Positions 35,048-42,562 of a stretch of DNA of 63,596 bases are shown here, in pieces. This DNA is from Paractinoplanes aksuensis (GTDB taxonomy: Bacteria > Actinomycetota > Actinomycetes > Mycobacteriales > Micromonosporaceae): positions 1 to 63,596 of the forward strand of contig NZ_JAMYJR010000061.1 of assembly GCF_024137025.1 (NCBI RefSeq). The letters run 5' to 3'. The translations under genes and the position numbers were made by a program. Below the pieces are notes generated by a model, which worked only from the letters and a program-made list of their open reading frames with translations, ran no database searches and was not told where the DNA came from. Each line of letters begins with the position of its first letter. Position 1 is the stretch's first letter.

Positions 35048-35260
35048 CGCCGCCCCCTTAACGTGCGCTCAACTCTGCTCGTGGAGAACACATAAGCACT
35101 GAATGGAAGTCACCGGTAGCGTGATGATGGCGACACCCCGTTAAATGGACTGCTTCGGCGCTCTCTGTGGACACTCCGGTGGCAGCATGCTTGTCTCGGA
35201 CATACCAGGTGTAATCACTTCTGTCCTCGGGTAACTCCAACACCAACGGGAGGTGGGTCC

Positions 35261-35653
35261 ATGTCCAGGTCAGCGGTCGCTGAAGTGATGACCCGGCAGG
35301 TGGTCTACCTGCCGGAGGCGACGATGCTGGACGAGGCCGCCCAGGTGATGCGCGACCGCGGCATCGGCGATGTCGTGGTGACCCGGGGCCCGACGATGAT
35401 CGGCGTGATCACCGACCGCGACATCGTGGTGCGGGCCATCGCCGAGAACCTGCCGCCGACGTCGACCAGCCTGGGCGAGATCACCTCGCCGGAACTGATC
35501 ATGGTGGAGCAGTCGGCCACGATCGACGAGGCGGTGCGGGCCATGCGCGAGCGGGGCGTCCGCCGGCTGCTGGTGTGTGACGCCGACCGCAAGGTGGTCG
35601 GCATCCTGAGCCTCAGCGACGTGGCGCTCCGGCCGACGTCCACAGCGGCCTGA
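35261..35653 (+). CDS. CBS-domain pair protein
   Basis: 130 residues, two CBS motifs in tandem: VAEVMTRQVVYLPEATMLDE to IGVITDRDIVVRAIAE, and LGEITSPELIMVEQSATIDE to VVGILSLSDVALRP. A good GGGAGGTG precedes the ATG. Such stand-alone CBS modules bind adenine nucleotides or SAM and act as small sensors, often stress-induced in actinobacteria. No partner is evident. Confidence 0.93.
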   Translation: MSRSAVAEVMTRQVVYLPEATMLDEAAQVMRDRGIGDVVVTRGPTMIGVITDRDIVVRAIAENLPPTSTSLGEITSPELIMVEQSATIDEAVRAMRERGVRRLLVCDADRKVVGILSLSDVALRPTSTAA

Positions 35654-35676
35654 CATCGCGCGTTAGGGTCGGTGCC

Positions 35677-36105
35677 GTGACCGACATGCCTCCGAAGCTC
35701 GCCGAGATCGTCGATGAGTTCGCCTCGGCCCCGCGCGAGGTGGTGCTCGAGATGCTGCTCGAGTTCGCCGACTCCATGCCCCCGCTGCCGGCCGAGCTGG
35801 CCGCGCACGACGGCATGGAGCAGGTGCCGGAATGCCAGACCCAGTTCTTCCTGAAAGCTACGGTGCGGCCGGACGACACGGTCGAGACGTTCTTCGACTG
35901 CCCGCCCGAGGCGCCGACGACGCGCGCCTTCGCCGGCATCCTGGCCGAGGGCCTCGAGGGCGCCACCACGGCCGAGATCCTGGCCGTGCCGGACGACCTC
36001 TACGCCAAGATGGGCCTGGCCCAGGCGATCAGCCCGCTGCGCATCCGGGGCGGCTCGGCGATCCTGGCCCGGCTGAAGCGCCAGGTCGCCGCCCAGAAGG
36101 CGTGA
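35677..36105 (+). CDS. sufE: SufE-family sulfur acceptor protein
   Basis: 142 residues from a GTG at 35677 (an ATG 3 codons later is possible). LAEIVDEFASAPREVVLEML, HDGMEQVPECQTQFFLKATV with the sulfur-accepting Cys, APTTRAFAGILAEGLEGATT and YAKMGLAQAISPLRIRGGSA are SufE hallmarks. It accepts persulfide from a cysteine desulfurase for Fe-S cluster assembly. A DsbA-fold gene starts 2 bp after its stop, indicating an operon. Confidence 0.93.
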   Translation: MTDMPPKLAEIVDEFASAPREVVLEMLLEFADSMPPLPAELAAHDGMEQVPECQTQFFLKATVRPDDTVETFFDCPPEAPTTRAFAGILAEGLEGATTAEILAVPDDLYAKMGLAQAISPLRIRGGSAILARLKRQVAAQKA

Positions 36106-36107
36106 CG

Positions 36108-36749
36108 ATGGACATCCAGGTGTGGTCGGACGTCGTCTGCCCGTGGTGCTACCTGGGCCGGCGCCGGCTCGACGTGGCCCTCGCCCAGTTCCCCGGCGAG
36201 GTCACCGTGACGTTCCGGGCCTACCAACTCGACTCGTCCCCGGTGCCGCCCGGCCTGCCGATCAAACAGGCGATGGCGGCCAAGTTCGGCGATCGGGCCC
36301 GCACCGACCAGATGCTCGCCCACGTCACCGCGCTGGCCGCGGCCGAGGGCCTGCATCTCGACTACGACCGGGCGATCGCCGCCAACACGTTCGACAGCCA
36401 TCGCCTGATCGCCTGGGCCGCCGGGCAGGGGCGTCAGGCCGAGATGGTCGAGGCGCTGCAACGGGCCCACTTCACCGAAGGCCTCGACCTCGGGTCACCG
36501 GCCGTGCTGGCGGCGGCGGCCGGGTCGATCGGCCTGACCGAGGCGGCCGCGGCCGCCTACCTGCGGTCCGAGGCGGGCACGATCGCGGTCGAGGCCGATC
36601 TGGCCCAGGCCCGTGAGCTCGACATCTCCAGCGTTCCGTTCTTCCTGGTCGACGGGAAATACGCGCTTCAGGGCGCCCAGGAGCCGGCCACGCTGATCGA
36701 GGCGTTCGAAGAGATCGCCCGCCGGGAGGCCGTCGACGCCGGTCTATGA
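36108..36749 (+). CDS. DsbA-family FrnE-like oxidoreductase
   Basis: 213 residues from the ATG at 36108. It begins MDIQVWSDVVCPWCYLGRRR with a CPWC redox motif and continues with the helical insertion (FDSHRLIAWAAGQGRQAEMV) and SSVPFFLVDGKYALQGAQEP, the cis-Pro side of the thioredoxin fold. There is no signal peptide, so it acts in the cytosol as a disulfide oxidoreductase or isomerase. The stop codon is part of the parS palindrome at 36747-36768. Confidence 0.93.
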   Translation: MDIQVWSDVVCPWCYLGRRRLDVALAQFPGEVTVTFRAYQLDSSPVPPGLPIKQAMAAKFGDRARTDQMLAHVTALAAAEGLHLDYDRAIAANTFDSHRLIAWAAGQGRQAEMVEALQRAHFTEGLDLGSPAVLAAAAGSIGLTEAAAAAYLRSEAGTIAVEADLAQARELDISSVPFFLVDGKYALQGAQEPATLIEAFEEIARREAVDAGL

Positions 36750-36765
36750 CGTTTCACGTGAAACG
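36750..36765. other. parS centromere site (distal)
   Basis: CGTTTCACGTGAAACG carries the 14-bp core GTTTCACGTGAAAC of the universal parS consensus. It lies in the 16-bp gap between two convergent stop codons and is about 24 kb from the parAB genes. The perfect palindrome extends to 22 bp (36747-36768) by including both TGA stops. Confidence 0.92.
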
Positions 36766-37329
36766 TCAGACGACCAGCTTGGCCAGGTCCTCGATCACCT
36801 CGGCGCCCGGCAGCGCGCCCAGGGCCGGGCCGGCAATCGCGATCTTGCTGGCCCGCAGGCCGGAGCCGACGATCACATGCGGCGTGGCCGCGACCCGGGC
36901 ATCGACGAGGATCGGCCAGTCGGCGGGCAGACCGATCGGGGTGATGCCGCCGTACTCCATGCCGGTCAGGCGGACCGCCTCGTCCATCGGCGCGAAGCTG
37001 CACTTGCGCACGTCGAGGCGCTTGCGGACCACGCCGTTCACGTCGGCCCGGGTGGTGGCCAGGATGATGCAGGCCGCGTAGCGAACCGTCTCGCCCCGCT
37101 TACCGGCAATGATCACGCAGTTGGCCGAGACGTCCAGACCCACGTCGTACGCCTCGCAGAAGGCCGCCGTGTCGGCCAGGCTCGCGTCGATCGGGGCCAC
37201 CAGCACCTGGTCGGCGTCGATCGGCGCGTCCTCGGGCCAGACCGCGAGGGCCTTGGCCACCGGGTCGGCCAGCAGGTCGGGGCGGGACTGGGCGGGCTCG
37301 AGCTTCAGGCTTCCCATCACGCCCGCCAT
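36766..37329 (-). CDS. YbaK/ProX-type aminoacyl-tRNA deacylase domain protein
   Basis: 187 residues from the ATG at 37329; a second ATG lies at 37317. The YbaK fold is indicated by VKALAVW-like AKALAVWPEDAPIDADQVLV, CVIIAGKRGETVRYAACIIL (catalytic Lys region) and VRLTGMEYGGITPIGLPADW, followed by VIVGSGLRASKIAIAGPALG. Members hydrolyse mischarged aminoacyl-tRNAs in trans. The upstream neighbour is divergent, 55 bp away. Its stop codon forms one end of the parS palindrome. Confidence 0.92.
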   Translation of the reverse strand: MAGVMGSLKLEPAQSRPDLLADPVAKALAVWPEDAPIDADQVLVAPIDASLADTAAFCEAYDVGLDVSANCVIIAGKRGETVRYAACIILATTRADVNGVVRKRLDVRKCSFAPMDEAVRLTGMEYGGITPIGLPADWPILVDARVAATPHVIVGSGLRASKIAIAGPALGALPGAEVIEDLAKLVV

Positions 37330-37384
37330 CCTGTCACGTCGGCTTTCCTCAGAATCGGGGCGCGGCTGCCGACCTTCTGAGGGT

Positions 37385-37858
37385 GTGAGGGAGAGACGCG
37401 AAGGACGGATCGGGACCGTCAGTGGGCTGGCCCTTCTGGCCGGCGGCACCGCCATGGCCGCATCGGTCGGCGGCGATCACCAATCGCTGTCGGCGACCCT
37501 GTTGCTGGGTACCCTCGCCCTGGTTCTCGGCCACTCCCTGATCGATGAGATCAAGCGTCAGGCCCGCCGCGTCTCGGGCGGCTGGACCCGCACCGACACG
37601 ATCAACTCGGTCCTGCTCGGGCTCTGGACCGAACTCGCGCTGGTGTCGAGCATCCTGGTGCTCGACACGGTCGCGACCCGCGCGGTCGGGCTGGCCCTGG
37701 CCGCCTCGTACGCCGCCGCCTGCGGCTACTTCGTCACCGAACGCCGCCGGGCGATCGCCGCGCCCGCGCCCGCCCCCGCCTCGGATCTGCCGCAGCACCG
37801 CCACCCCGGCCACACCGCGACGGCCCCGGAAGAGATCAGCTCGGCAGAACCACGATGA
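37385..37858 (+). CDS. Hypothetical membrane protein
   Basis: 157 residues from a GTG at 37385. Four hydrophobic helices are visible (TVSGLALLAGGTAMAASVGG, SATLLLGTLALVLGHSLIDE, LLGLWTELALVSSILVLDTV, AVGLALAASYAAACGYFVTE), then an Ala/Pro/His-rich tail. The 3' end overlaps the convergent NUDIX gene by 23 bp. No family is recognised; function unknown. Confidence 0.7.
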   Translation: MRERREGRIGTVSGLALLAGGTAMAASVGGDHQSLSATLLLGTLALVLGHSLIDEIKRQARRVSGGWTRTDTINSVLLGLWTELALVSSILVLDTVATRAVGLALAASYAAACGYFVTERRRAIAAPAPAPASDLPQHRHPGHTATAPEEISSAEPR

Positions 37859-38234
37859 TCGGGGGCACCGGGACGCCGCCGTTGGTCTCGGTGGGCAGTT
37901 CCGGCGCCGGCAGCCAGTCGAGCCCCAGCGCCTCGGGCCCGGATCCGTCGTCCGAACCGAGACGCGGCTCGCCGTCGGCCACGGTCACCGAGAACACCGA
38001 GGTCATGCCGGACGGGTACGGCATCTCGAGCACGTAGCGGGCGTCGCTGACCACCAGGCCCGTCTCTTCGAACACCTCCCGCCGCACGGCCTGCTCGGCG
38101 GTCTCCCCGGGTTCCAGACCACCACCCGGCAAGGTCCACCACTCACCGCCACCGGATCGGCGACTGCGCTCGTGCACCATCAGTACGCGCCCGTCCCGCA
38201 CGATCACGGCGGCGGCCCGTTTTCGTTCGCTCAC
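37836..38234 (-). CDS. NUDIX hydrolase
   Basis: 132 residues from the GTG at 38234 (VSERKRAAAVIVRDGRVLMV). The Nudix box is complete: GGGLEPGETAEQAVRREVFE followed by ETGLV. It hydrolyses a nucleoside-diphosphate-linked substrate; which one cannot be told from the sequence. The last 7 codons overlap the convergent membrane protein gene. Confidence 0.93.
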   Translation of the reverse strand: MSERKRAAAVIVRDGRVLMVHERSRRSGGGEWWTLPGGGLEPGETAEQAVRREVFEETGLVVSDARYVLEMPYPSGMTSVFSVTVADGEPRLGSDDGSGPEALGLDWLPAPELPTETNGGVPVPPIIVVLPS

Positions 38235-38363
38235 GTGACGCAGGCTAACCGGCTCCGCGCCCGTTCCGCATGCCACCTTCCAGCGCTGTGGTTAACGTCC
38301 ACTTTCGTTCCCTCGCAAGGGATCGCGGACCGACCATTGAGGACAAATTGCTGACCGAACCGA

Positions 38364-39656
38364 TCAGACCGCGTAGTCACTGCGCGTGGGTGGCATGTCC
38401 GCCGCTCCGTCACGGTGATCCTTCACGGCGAGCACCTGATTGACCCCGATGCGGGCCTGCTCGAAGGCGAGGGCCGAGGCCGCCATGTAGAGCCGCCACA
38501 CCCGCGCCCGGCCCGGGCTGGTCAGGTTCACCGCGGCCGACCAGTTCGCTTCCAGGTTGGCGACCCAGGCCCGCAGGGTGCGGCCGTAGTGCTCGCGCAG
38601 CATGTGCACGTCCCGCACCTCGAAGCCGGCCTGCTCGAGCAGGGTCACCGTGGTGCCGGCCGGGGCCAGCTCACCGTCCGGGAAGACGTACGCGTCGATG
38701 AAACCGCGCGCCTGGTGCGGCTGCTTCGGCGGCAGGTGCAGCCGGGAGATCTGATGGTTGAGCAGCCGGCCACCCGGCTTGAGCTGGGCATAGAGGATCG
38801 AGGCGTATTCCGCGTACGGCTCCGTGCCGACGTGCTCGGCCATGCCGACGCTCGAGATGGCGTCGTACGGCCCGTCCTCGAGGTCGCGGTAGTCCTCGAC
38901 CCGGATCTCGACCTGACCGGTGAGCCCGGCCTCGGCGACCTGCTTGCGGGCGTACTCGGCCTGCTCGGTCGACAGGGTGATGCCGACGACCTGGACGCCG
39001 TACTCGCGGGCGGCGTGGATGGCCAGGCTGCCCCAGCCGCAGCCGACGTCGAGCAGCCGCTGACCGGGCCGCAGGCCGAGCTTGCGGCAGATCAGGTCGA
39101 GCTTGTCGCGCTGCGCGTCGGCCAGGCCGTAGCCAGGCTCGTCCGACATCCAGTACGCGCACGAATAGACCATGCTCGGGCCGAGGACGAGCCGGTAGAA
39201 GTCGTTGCCGACATCGTAATGATGACTGATCGCCTGCCGGTCACGGCGCTTGCTGTGCCGAGCGCCGGTCACGACCATCTCTTCCGGCGGAGGCTTGGGC
39301 TGGGTGCCGAGCACGCCGAGGCGTACGAGATCACCCGCCACGTGCCGCATCGGCACGTCCTTGACGTCGGGTGCCCGCCAGAGCAGCGCGGACAGGCGAT
39401 GGAGGGCGTCGTAGAAGTCGCCCTCGACGTCGAGCTCGCCCGCGACGTACGCGCGGGCCAGGCCCAGCTCGTTGGGCTGCCACATCAGCCGGCGCAGCGC
39501 GCGGCGATGCCGGATGACCAGCACCGGGGCGTCGACCGGGCCGGCGGTCGAGCCGTCCCAGGCCCGGATGCGTACGGGTAAGGGGGTCTGCAGAAGCGCC
39601 TCGAGAACGCTCTGCAGCTTCGAAGCGGTCGTGGTGTGGGGGATGGTGGTCGGCAT
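38364..39656 (-). CDS. cfa: Cyclopropane-fatty-acyl-phospholipid synthase
   Basis: 430 residues. A lipid-binding N-terminal domain (about 1-140) is followed by a SAM methyltransferase domain: AISHHYDVGNDFYRLVLGPS, MVYSCAYW, RLLDVGCGWGSLAIHAA (SAM loop), VEDYRDLEDGPYDAISSVGM and AEHVGTEPY. It methylenates unsaturated acyl chains of membrane phospholipids. It stands alone, with a 109-bp gap of lower GC upstream that probably holds its promoter. Confidence 0.94.
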   Translation of the reverse strand: MPTTIPHTTTASKLQSVLEALLQTPLPVRIRAWDGSTAGPVDAPVLVIRHRRALRRLMWQPNELGLARAYVAGELDVEGDFYDALHRLSALLWRAPDVKDVPMRHVAGDLVRLGVLGTQPKPPPEEMVVTGARHSKRRDRQAISHHYDVGNDFYRLVLGPSMVYSCAYWMSDEPGYGLADAQRDKLDLICRKLGLRPGQRLLDVGCGWGSLAIHAAREYGVQVVGITLSTEQAEYARKQVAEAGLTGQVEIRVEDYRDLEDGPYDAISSVGMAEHVGTEPYAEYASILYAQLKPGGRLLNHQISRLHLPPKQPHQARGFIDAYVFPDGELAPAGTTVTLLEQAGFEVRDVHMLREHYGRTLRAWVANLEANWSAAVNLTSPGRARVWRLYMAASALAFEQARIGVNQVLAVKDHRDGAADMPPTRSDYAV

Positions 39657-39765
39657 CGGAACCTCCCGGGCGCAGCTTCGCGCAACCGAATCATGGAAAC
39701 CGATTCACTATCCGCCCGACGCGGGCAGTTACATAAGACCCTTTTATAGTTTTGTGATCGAGGAC

Positions 39766-40299
39766 TCACACTGCGCGCATGACCCGCTCCAGGCTGGTCA
39801 CCCGCAAGGGCCGGGCCTGGTCACGGCGGCTCTCGGCGAAAGCGTCGAGCACGGCCCGACGCTCCCTTTCGGACAGTACGCCGGCGAACGGCGAAGCCGA
39901 ACGCAGTCGCACCGCATACTGGGCGGGCGACGTCAACGCCTCGACCACCGGCTCCGGCGCCCCGGCCAGCAGGACGTCCCAGCGCTCCCACTCGGGCCCG
40001 TCCGGCTGGAGGCGGCGCAACCGGCGCAGATTGATCTCGGCGATGGCCAGCACCGCCGACGGCTGGGCGGTGAACCGGGCCGCGATCGCCTGATGCAGCC
40101 ACAGCTGCTCGAGCTCGGCCCGGGTCAGCACGGGGTGGATCAGCGCCTCGACATCGGCCCGCCGCACCCGCCGGTTCGACCCGAGGCTGACGTACGGCAG
40201 CAGCCCGCGCGCACAGAGGTCGAGCACTCGGCGCCGCGAGAATCGGAGCAGGATCGCGGCCTCACCGATGCTCAGCAGATCAGTCGTACGGATCGTCAC
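39766..40299 (-). CDS. Helix-turn-helix (MerR/excisionase-type) protein of unknown role
   Basis: 177 residues. The N-terminus is a winged HTH of the MerR/Xis class (LLSIGEAAILLRFSRRRVLD, LCARGLLPYVSLGSNRRVRR, ADVEALI). The remainder is a helical domain (RAELEQLWLHQAIAARFTAQ, then VLSERERRAVLDAFAESRRD) I cannot assign. No integrase or att site is near, so it is more likely a chromosomal regulator than an excisionase. Confidence 0.8.
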   Translation of the reverse strand: MTIRTTDLLSIGEAAILLRFSRRRVLDLCARGLLPYVSLGSNRRVRRADVEALIHPVLTRAELEQLWLHQAIAARFTAQPSAVLAIAEINLRRLRRLQPDGPEWERWDVLLAGAPEPVVEALTSPAQYAVRLRSASPFAGVLSERERRAVLDAFAESRRDQARPLRVTSLERVMRAV

Positions 40300-40357
40300 A
40301 CGTGGATGTTGGCCCGCCCTGAACCCCCGTGCAACAACCGAACGGCCATTGACTCTT

Positions 40358-41098
40358 TCACTGACCGGTCGGCCCCCGACTGAACCGATAGGTCGACTCC
40401 TCGAGCACCGACAACTCCACCGGCACCCCCGTCAACCGCTCAGCCAGCGCGAACCCCGCCTCGACCCCGCTGCCACCAACCGCTTTGATCACAGGCGCCA
40501 GCTCACCCGCCCGCACACCTGTCGGTGCCACTTTCGCCCGAGGATCGAACTCGAGCTGCGTGATTTCGTCTTCCAACACCAGGAACCGCTGACGCCCGTC
40601 CAGCGCCCGATACAGGCAGACCACGGTCGAGCCCACAGACAGCGCCTTCAGCAACTCGTCGGCTTCCCCCAACCGCCCGTTGTCCTCGACAACCAACGAC
40701 CAGTCCGCATCAAGCCGCGTAACCCCGAAGTACAACGGCCCGCCGCTCACGCGTTCCCCGTCCCCCGCCCCCACCATCTGCTGCCAAAGAATCCGCTCGA
40801 GCTCCTTAGCACCCATGCGCTCGATCACCAGCGCCGGCCAAGCCTTGGAAACCCAAACAAAACAGAACCCCTTATCAAGGTCCCGAACCCCCCGAAACCA
40901 CTGATAGTCCCCCGCCACAGCCAGCCGCCCACCCGCAACCAACGAAGACGAAGACTCAAGCGACGCAGACACAGCCCCAGACCCCGAAGGCGAAGCCGAG
41001 ACACCCCCAGAAGCCGAGCCCCCAGGCTTCTCCCCCGCTCGCGAACACCCAGCGAGCAGCCCACCCACCATCAGCCCAAACATCACCCGACGCCGCAC
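40358..41098 (-). CDS. Hypothetical lipoprotein
   Basis: 246 residues from a GTG at 41098 or 241 from the ATG at 41083. The short signal RRRVMFGLMVGGLLAGCSRA has a lipobox (LAGC). A Ser/Gly-rich spacer precedes a folded domain (GGRLAVAGDYQWFRGVRDLD, AWPALVIERMGAKELERILW) that I do not recognise. Longer versions of this frame run through the tRNA-Ala gene and are artefacts. Codon use is relaxed (many GGG, GGT, TCT, TTT, GTT), unlike the flanking core genes, which suggests a recently acquired or weakly expressed gene. Confidence 0.75.
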   Translation of the reverse strand: MRRRVMFGLMVGGLLAGCSRAGEKPGGSASGGVSASPSGSGAVSASLESSSSLVAGGRLAVAGDYQWFRGVRDLDKGFCFVWVSKAWPALVIERMGAKELERILWQQMVGAGDGERVSGGPLYFGVTRLDADWSLVVEDNGRLGEADELLKALSVGSTVVCLYRALDGRQRFLVLEDEITQLEFDPRAKVAPTGVRAGELAPVIKAVGGSGVEAGFALAERLTGVPVELSVLEESTYRFSRGPTGQ

Positions 41099-41131
41099 GG
41101 CCGCCAGTAGATCAAACCCCGTTCCCAGAAC

Positions 41132-41163
41132 ACAAAAAATCCCCCCGGCTAACCCGGAGGGAT
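41132..41163 (-). terminator. Rho-independent terminator after tRNA-Ala
   Basis: On the minus strand a 10-bp stem ATCCCTCCGG/CCGGGGGGAT (41139-41163, one G-U) with a 5-nt loop is followed by TTTTTTG. It starts 10 bp after the tRNA 3' end. Confidence 0.88.
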
Positions 41164-41172
41164 CAACATCTG

Positions 41173-41245
41173 TGGAGCCCAGGGGACTTGAACCCCTAAC
41201 CCCCGCCTTGCAAAGGCGGTGCTCTGCCAGTTGAGCTAGGGCCCC
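41173..41245 (-). tRNA. tRNA-Ala (TGC)
   Basis: 73 nt. Acceptor GGGGCCC/GGGCTCC with one G-U pair, D-arm GCTCAACTGGCAGAGC, anticodon loop TTTGCAA (anticodon TGC) and T-arm GGGGTTCAAGTCCCC. The discriminator is A and CCA is not encoded. Confidence 0.97.
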
Positions 41246-41260
41246 CAACGCAACCCGAAC

Positions 41261-41389
41261 CTACCGAAGGTCAGGCGCCGTAGTCGCCTCATGCCAAAGC
41301 GCCCGCTCATCGCTGGAAGCCCGGACCTTCTTGAACACCAGAGTAGCCGCCCCAACCACAGCAGCCACAACAAGAAGCTTCTTAAACAC
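41261..41389 (-). CDS. DLW-39-like small membrane protein
   Basis: 42 residues from the GTG at 41389, with GAGGG upstream. It reads FKKLLVVAAVVGAATLVFKK, a single short TM helix, then VRASSDERALWHEATTAPDL. The small conserved actinobacterial DLW-39 family lies in just this place, beside the gyrA-proximal tRNA genes, and ends with a (D/A)LW-x-EAT motif, as here. Function unknown. A longer version starting at 41458 has no family support. Confidence 0.75.
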   Translation of the reverse strand: MFKKLLVVAAVVGAATLVFKKVRASSDERALWHEATTAPDLR

Positions 41390-41451
41390 GCCTACCAACC
41401 CCTCACGCGTAGGTCCCGGCCCCCCACCGCAACCAAAGCACCTGCGTGCCC

Positions 41452-41488
41452 ACCGCACCGTGGGGTTTCAGGGGGCTCGGCCCCCTGA
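41452..41488 (-). repeat. 37-bp tRNA-trailer repeat, copy 2 (contains a 9-bp hairpin)
   Basis: Reverse complement of 6976-7012, identical over 37 bp; the hairpin is at 41468-41488. It lies 60 bp downstream of tRNA-Ile in the same relative orientation as copy 1 after tRNA-Leu. Confidence 0.85.
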
Positions 41489-41497
41489 GAAGGCATT

Positions 41498-41541
41498 ACG
41501 GGGAACCCAGGTCCGCGCTTTTGGCGGACAGGGTTCCCCGT
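41498..41541 (-). terminator. Hairpin terminator after tRNA-Ile
   Basis: The arms ACGGGGAACCC (41498-41508) and GGGTTCCCCGT (41531-41541) pair, with an inner GTCCGC/GCGGAC stem and a GCTTTTG loop. It begins 7 bp after the tRNA 3' end. Confidence 0.78.
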
Positions 41542-41547
41542 TTCCCG

Positions 41548-41621
41548 TGGGGCTAGCTGGAATCGAACCAGCGACCTCAGAGTTATCAGCTCTGCGCTCT
41601 AACCGACTGAGCTATAGCCCC
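41548..41621 (-). tRNA. tRNA-Ile (GAT)
   Basis: 74 nt. Acceptor GGGGCTA/TAGCCCC, D-arm GCTCAGTCGGTTAGAGC, anticodon loop CTGATAA (anticodon GAT) and T-arm CTGGTTCGATTCCAG. The discriminator is A; CCA is not encoded. Confidence 0.97.
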
Positions 41622-41701
41622 TCAAGTGCGACACCGAAGGTTACCGCACCGGGTCGGGAGCCACCAAAACGGGGTGGCCCCCTTCCGTCCCTGCTTCTTG
41701 C

Positions 41702-42559
41702 TCAGTCCCGCTCGGCCAGGGTCAGCTCGACCCCGCCCACCAGGTCGGCGCAAACGTTGTAGATGAACGCGCCCAGCGTGGCCAGTGCGGTGAACAGCAC
41801 GACGTTGACCGCACCGATCAGCATCGACGTGCCGATGACGCCCCAAGCGGTGATCTGGAACCCGCCGCTGGAGCCCGTGCTCTCGTTGCCGGTGGCGGTC
41901 ACGAGCTCTTTGAGGCTGGTGTTGACCTCGCCCCACACGCCCATGGCGTCGAGGGCCAGGTAGAGCACCGACGTGGCCACGACGACGACGATGAACAGCA
42001 CCACGGACACGGCGAACGAGAACTTCATCACGGACCAGGGATCGATCCGCTTGAGGTTGAGCCGGGCCCGCCGGGGGCCGCGGGCGGCGGCCGACGACAC
42101 CGTGGAGCGCGCCGACCGGACGACCTCGGTGACCCGGGCCGCGCCGACGGCGGCCGAGCCGCTGGCCGCGGCCGCACCCTTGGCGTTGCCGCCGGCGGGG
42201 GCGCCGCCGGGCCGTTGCTGCGGGCCGGTGCCGGGCTTGCCGGCCGGCGGCACGCTGACCCGGCCCGAGCTGCTGCCGGGGGCCGCGCCCTTGCCCTTGG
42301 TGACGGTCGGCACGCTGGCCGACCCCTTCACCGCGGGCCCGGGCCGCTTGTCGGAGCCGTCGTGGTCGGCGGCCGGTTCACCGGGGGGCGGGGCCATGCC
42401 CGGGGCCCGGGTGAACTTGGGCGCGGACGGGGATTCGGCGGAGGCGGCGCCCCGGGCCGCTGCGTCGCGTCCGTTCGGGGCGGCGCCGTCTTTCTTGCCC
42501 GCCTCGTTCGGAGTCGACGAGCTCCCCGTGGCCCCCGACTTCGCCTGTGTCTCCGGCAT
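41702..42559 (-). CDS. DUF3566 transmembrane protein
   Basis: 285 residues from the ATG at 42559 (a TTG precedes it). A disordered Ala/Gly/Pro/Ser-rich N-terminal half leads to the DUF3566 domain (RRARLNLKRIDPWSVMKFSF) with two TM helices (AVSVVLFIVVVVATSVLYLA and GTSMLIGAVNVVLFTALATL). In actinobacteria this gene regularly follows gyrA; its M. tuberculosis relative (Rv0007) is a division-associated membrane protein. It starts 3 bp after the gyrA stop, so it is in the gyrA operon. Confidence 0.93.
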   Translation of the reverse strand: MPETQAKSGATGSSSTPNEAGKKDGAAPNGRDAAARGAASAESPSAPKFTRAPGMAPPPGEPAADHDGSDKRPGPAVKGSASVPTVTKGKGAAPGSSSGRVSVPPAGKPGTGPQQRPGGAPAGGNAKGAAAASGSAAVGAARVTEVVRSARSTVSSAAARGPRRARLNLKRIDPWSVMKFSFAVSVVLFIVVVVATSVLYLALDAMGVWGEVNTSLKELVTATGNESTGSSGGFQITAWGVIGTSMLIGAVNVVLFTALATLGAFIYNVCADLVGGVELTLAERD

Positions 42560-42562
42560 CAA

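Noticed and set aside
35058..35071. Fourth TetR-type operator, TTAACGTGCGCTCA, before the SGNH hydrolase gene
   Set aside because: One half site is broken (CGCT instead of CGTT) and the gene has no link with acyl-CoA catabolism. Probably chance, though binding was not excluded.
39766..40299. Prophage or integrative element near the HTH/excisionase-like gene and tRNAs
   Set aside because: There is no integrase, and no direct repeat of a tRNA 3' end was seen between this gene and tRNA-Ala or tRNA-Ile.
40358..41248. Lipoprotein gene starting at 41248
   Set aside because: The first 25 residues are a translation of tRNA-Ala. A GTG at 41098 or ATG at 41083 gives a proper lipoprotein signal.
6976..41488. 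The two 37-bp repeats as ends of a 34-kb inverted, mobile segment
   Set aside because: Each copy sits in a matching tRNA-terminator context, and the interval holds ordinary chromosomal genes, so the module explanation is simpler.
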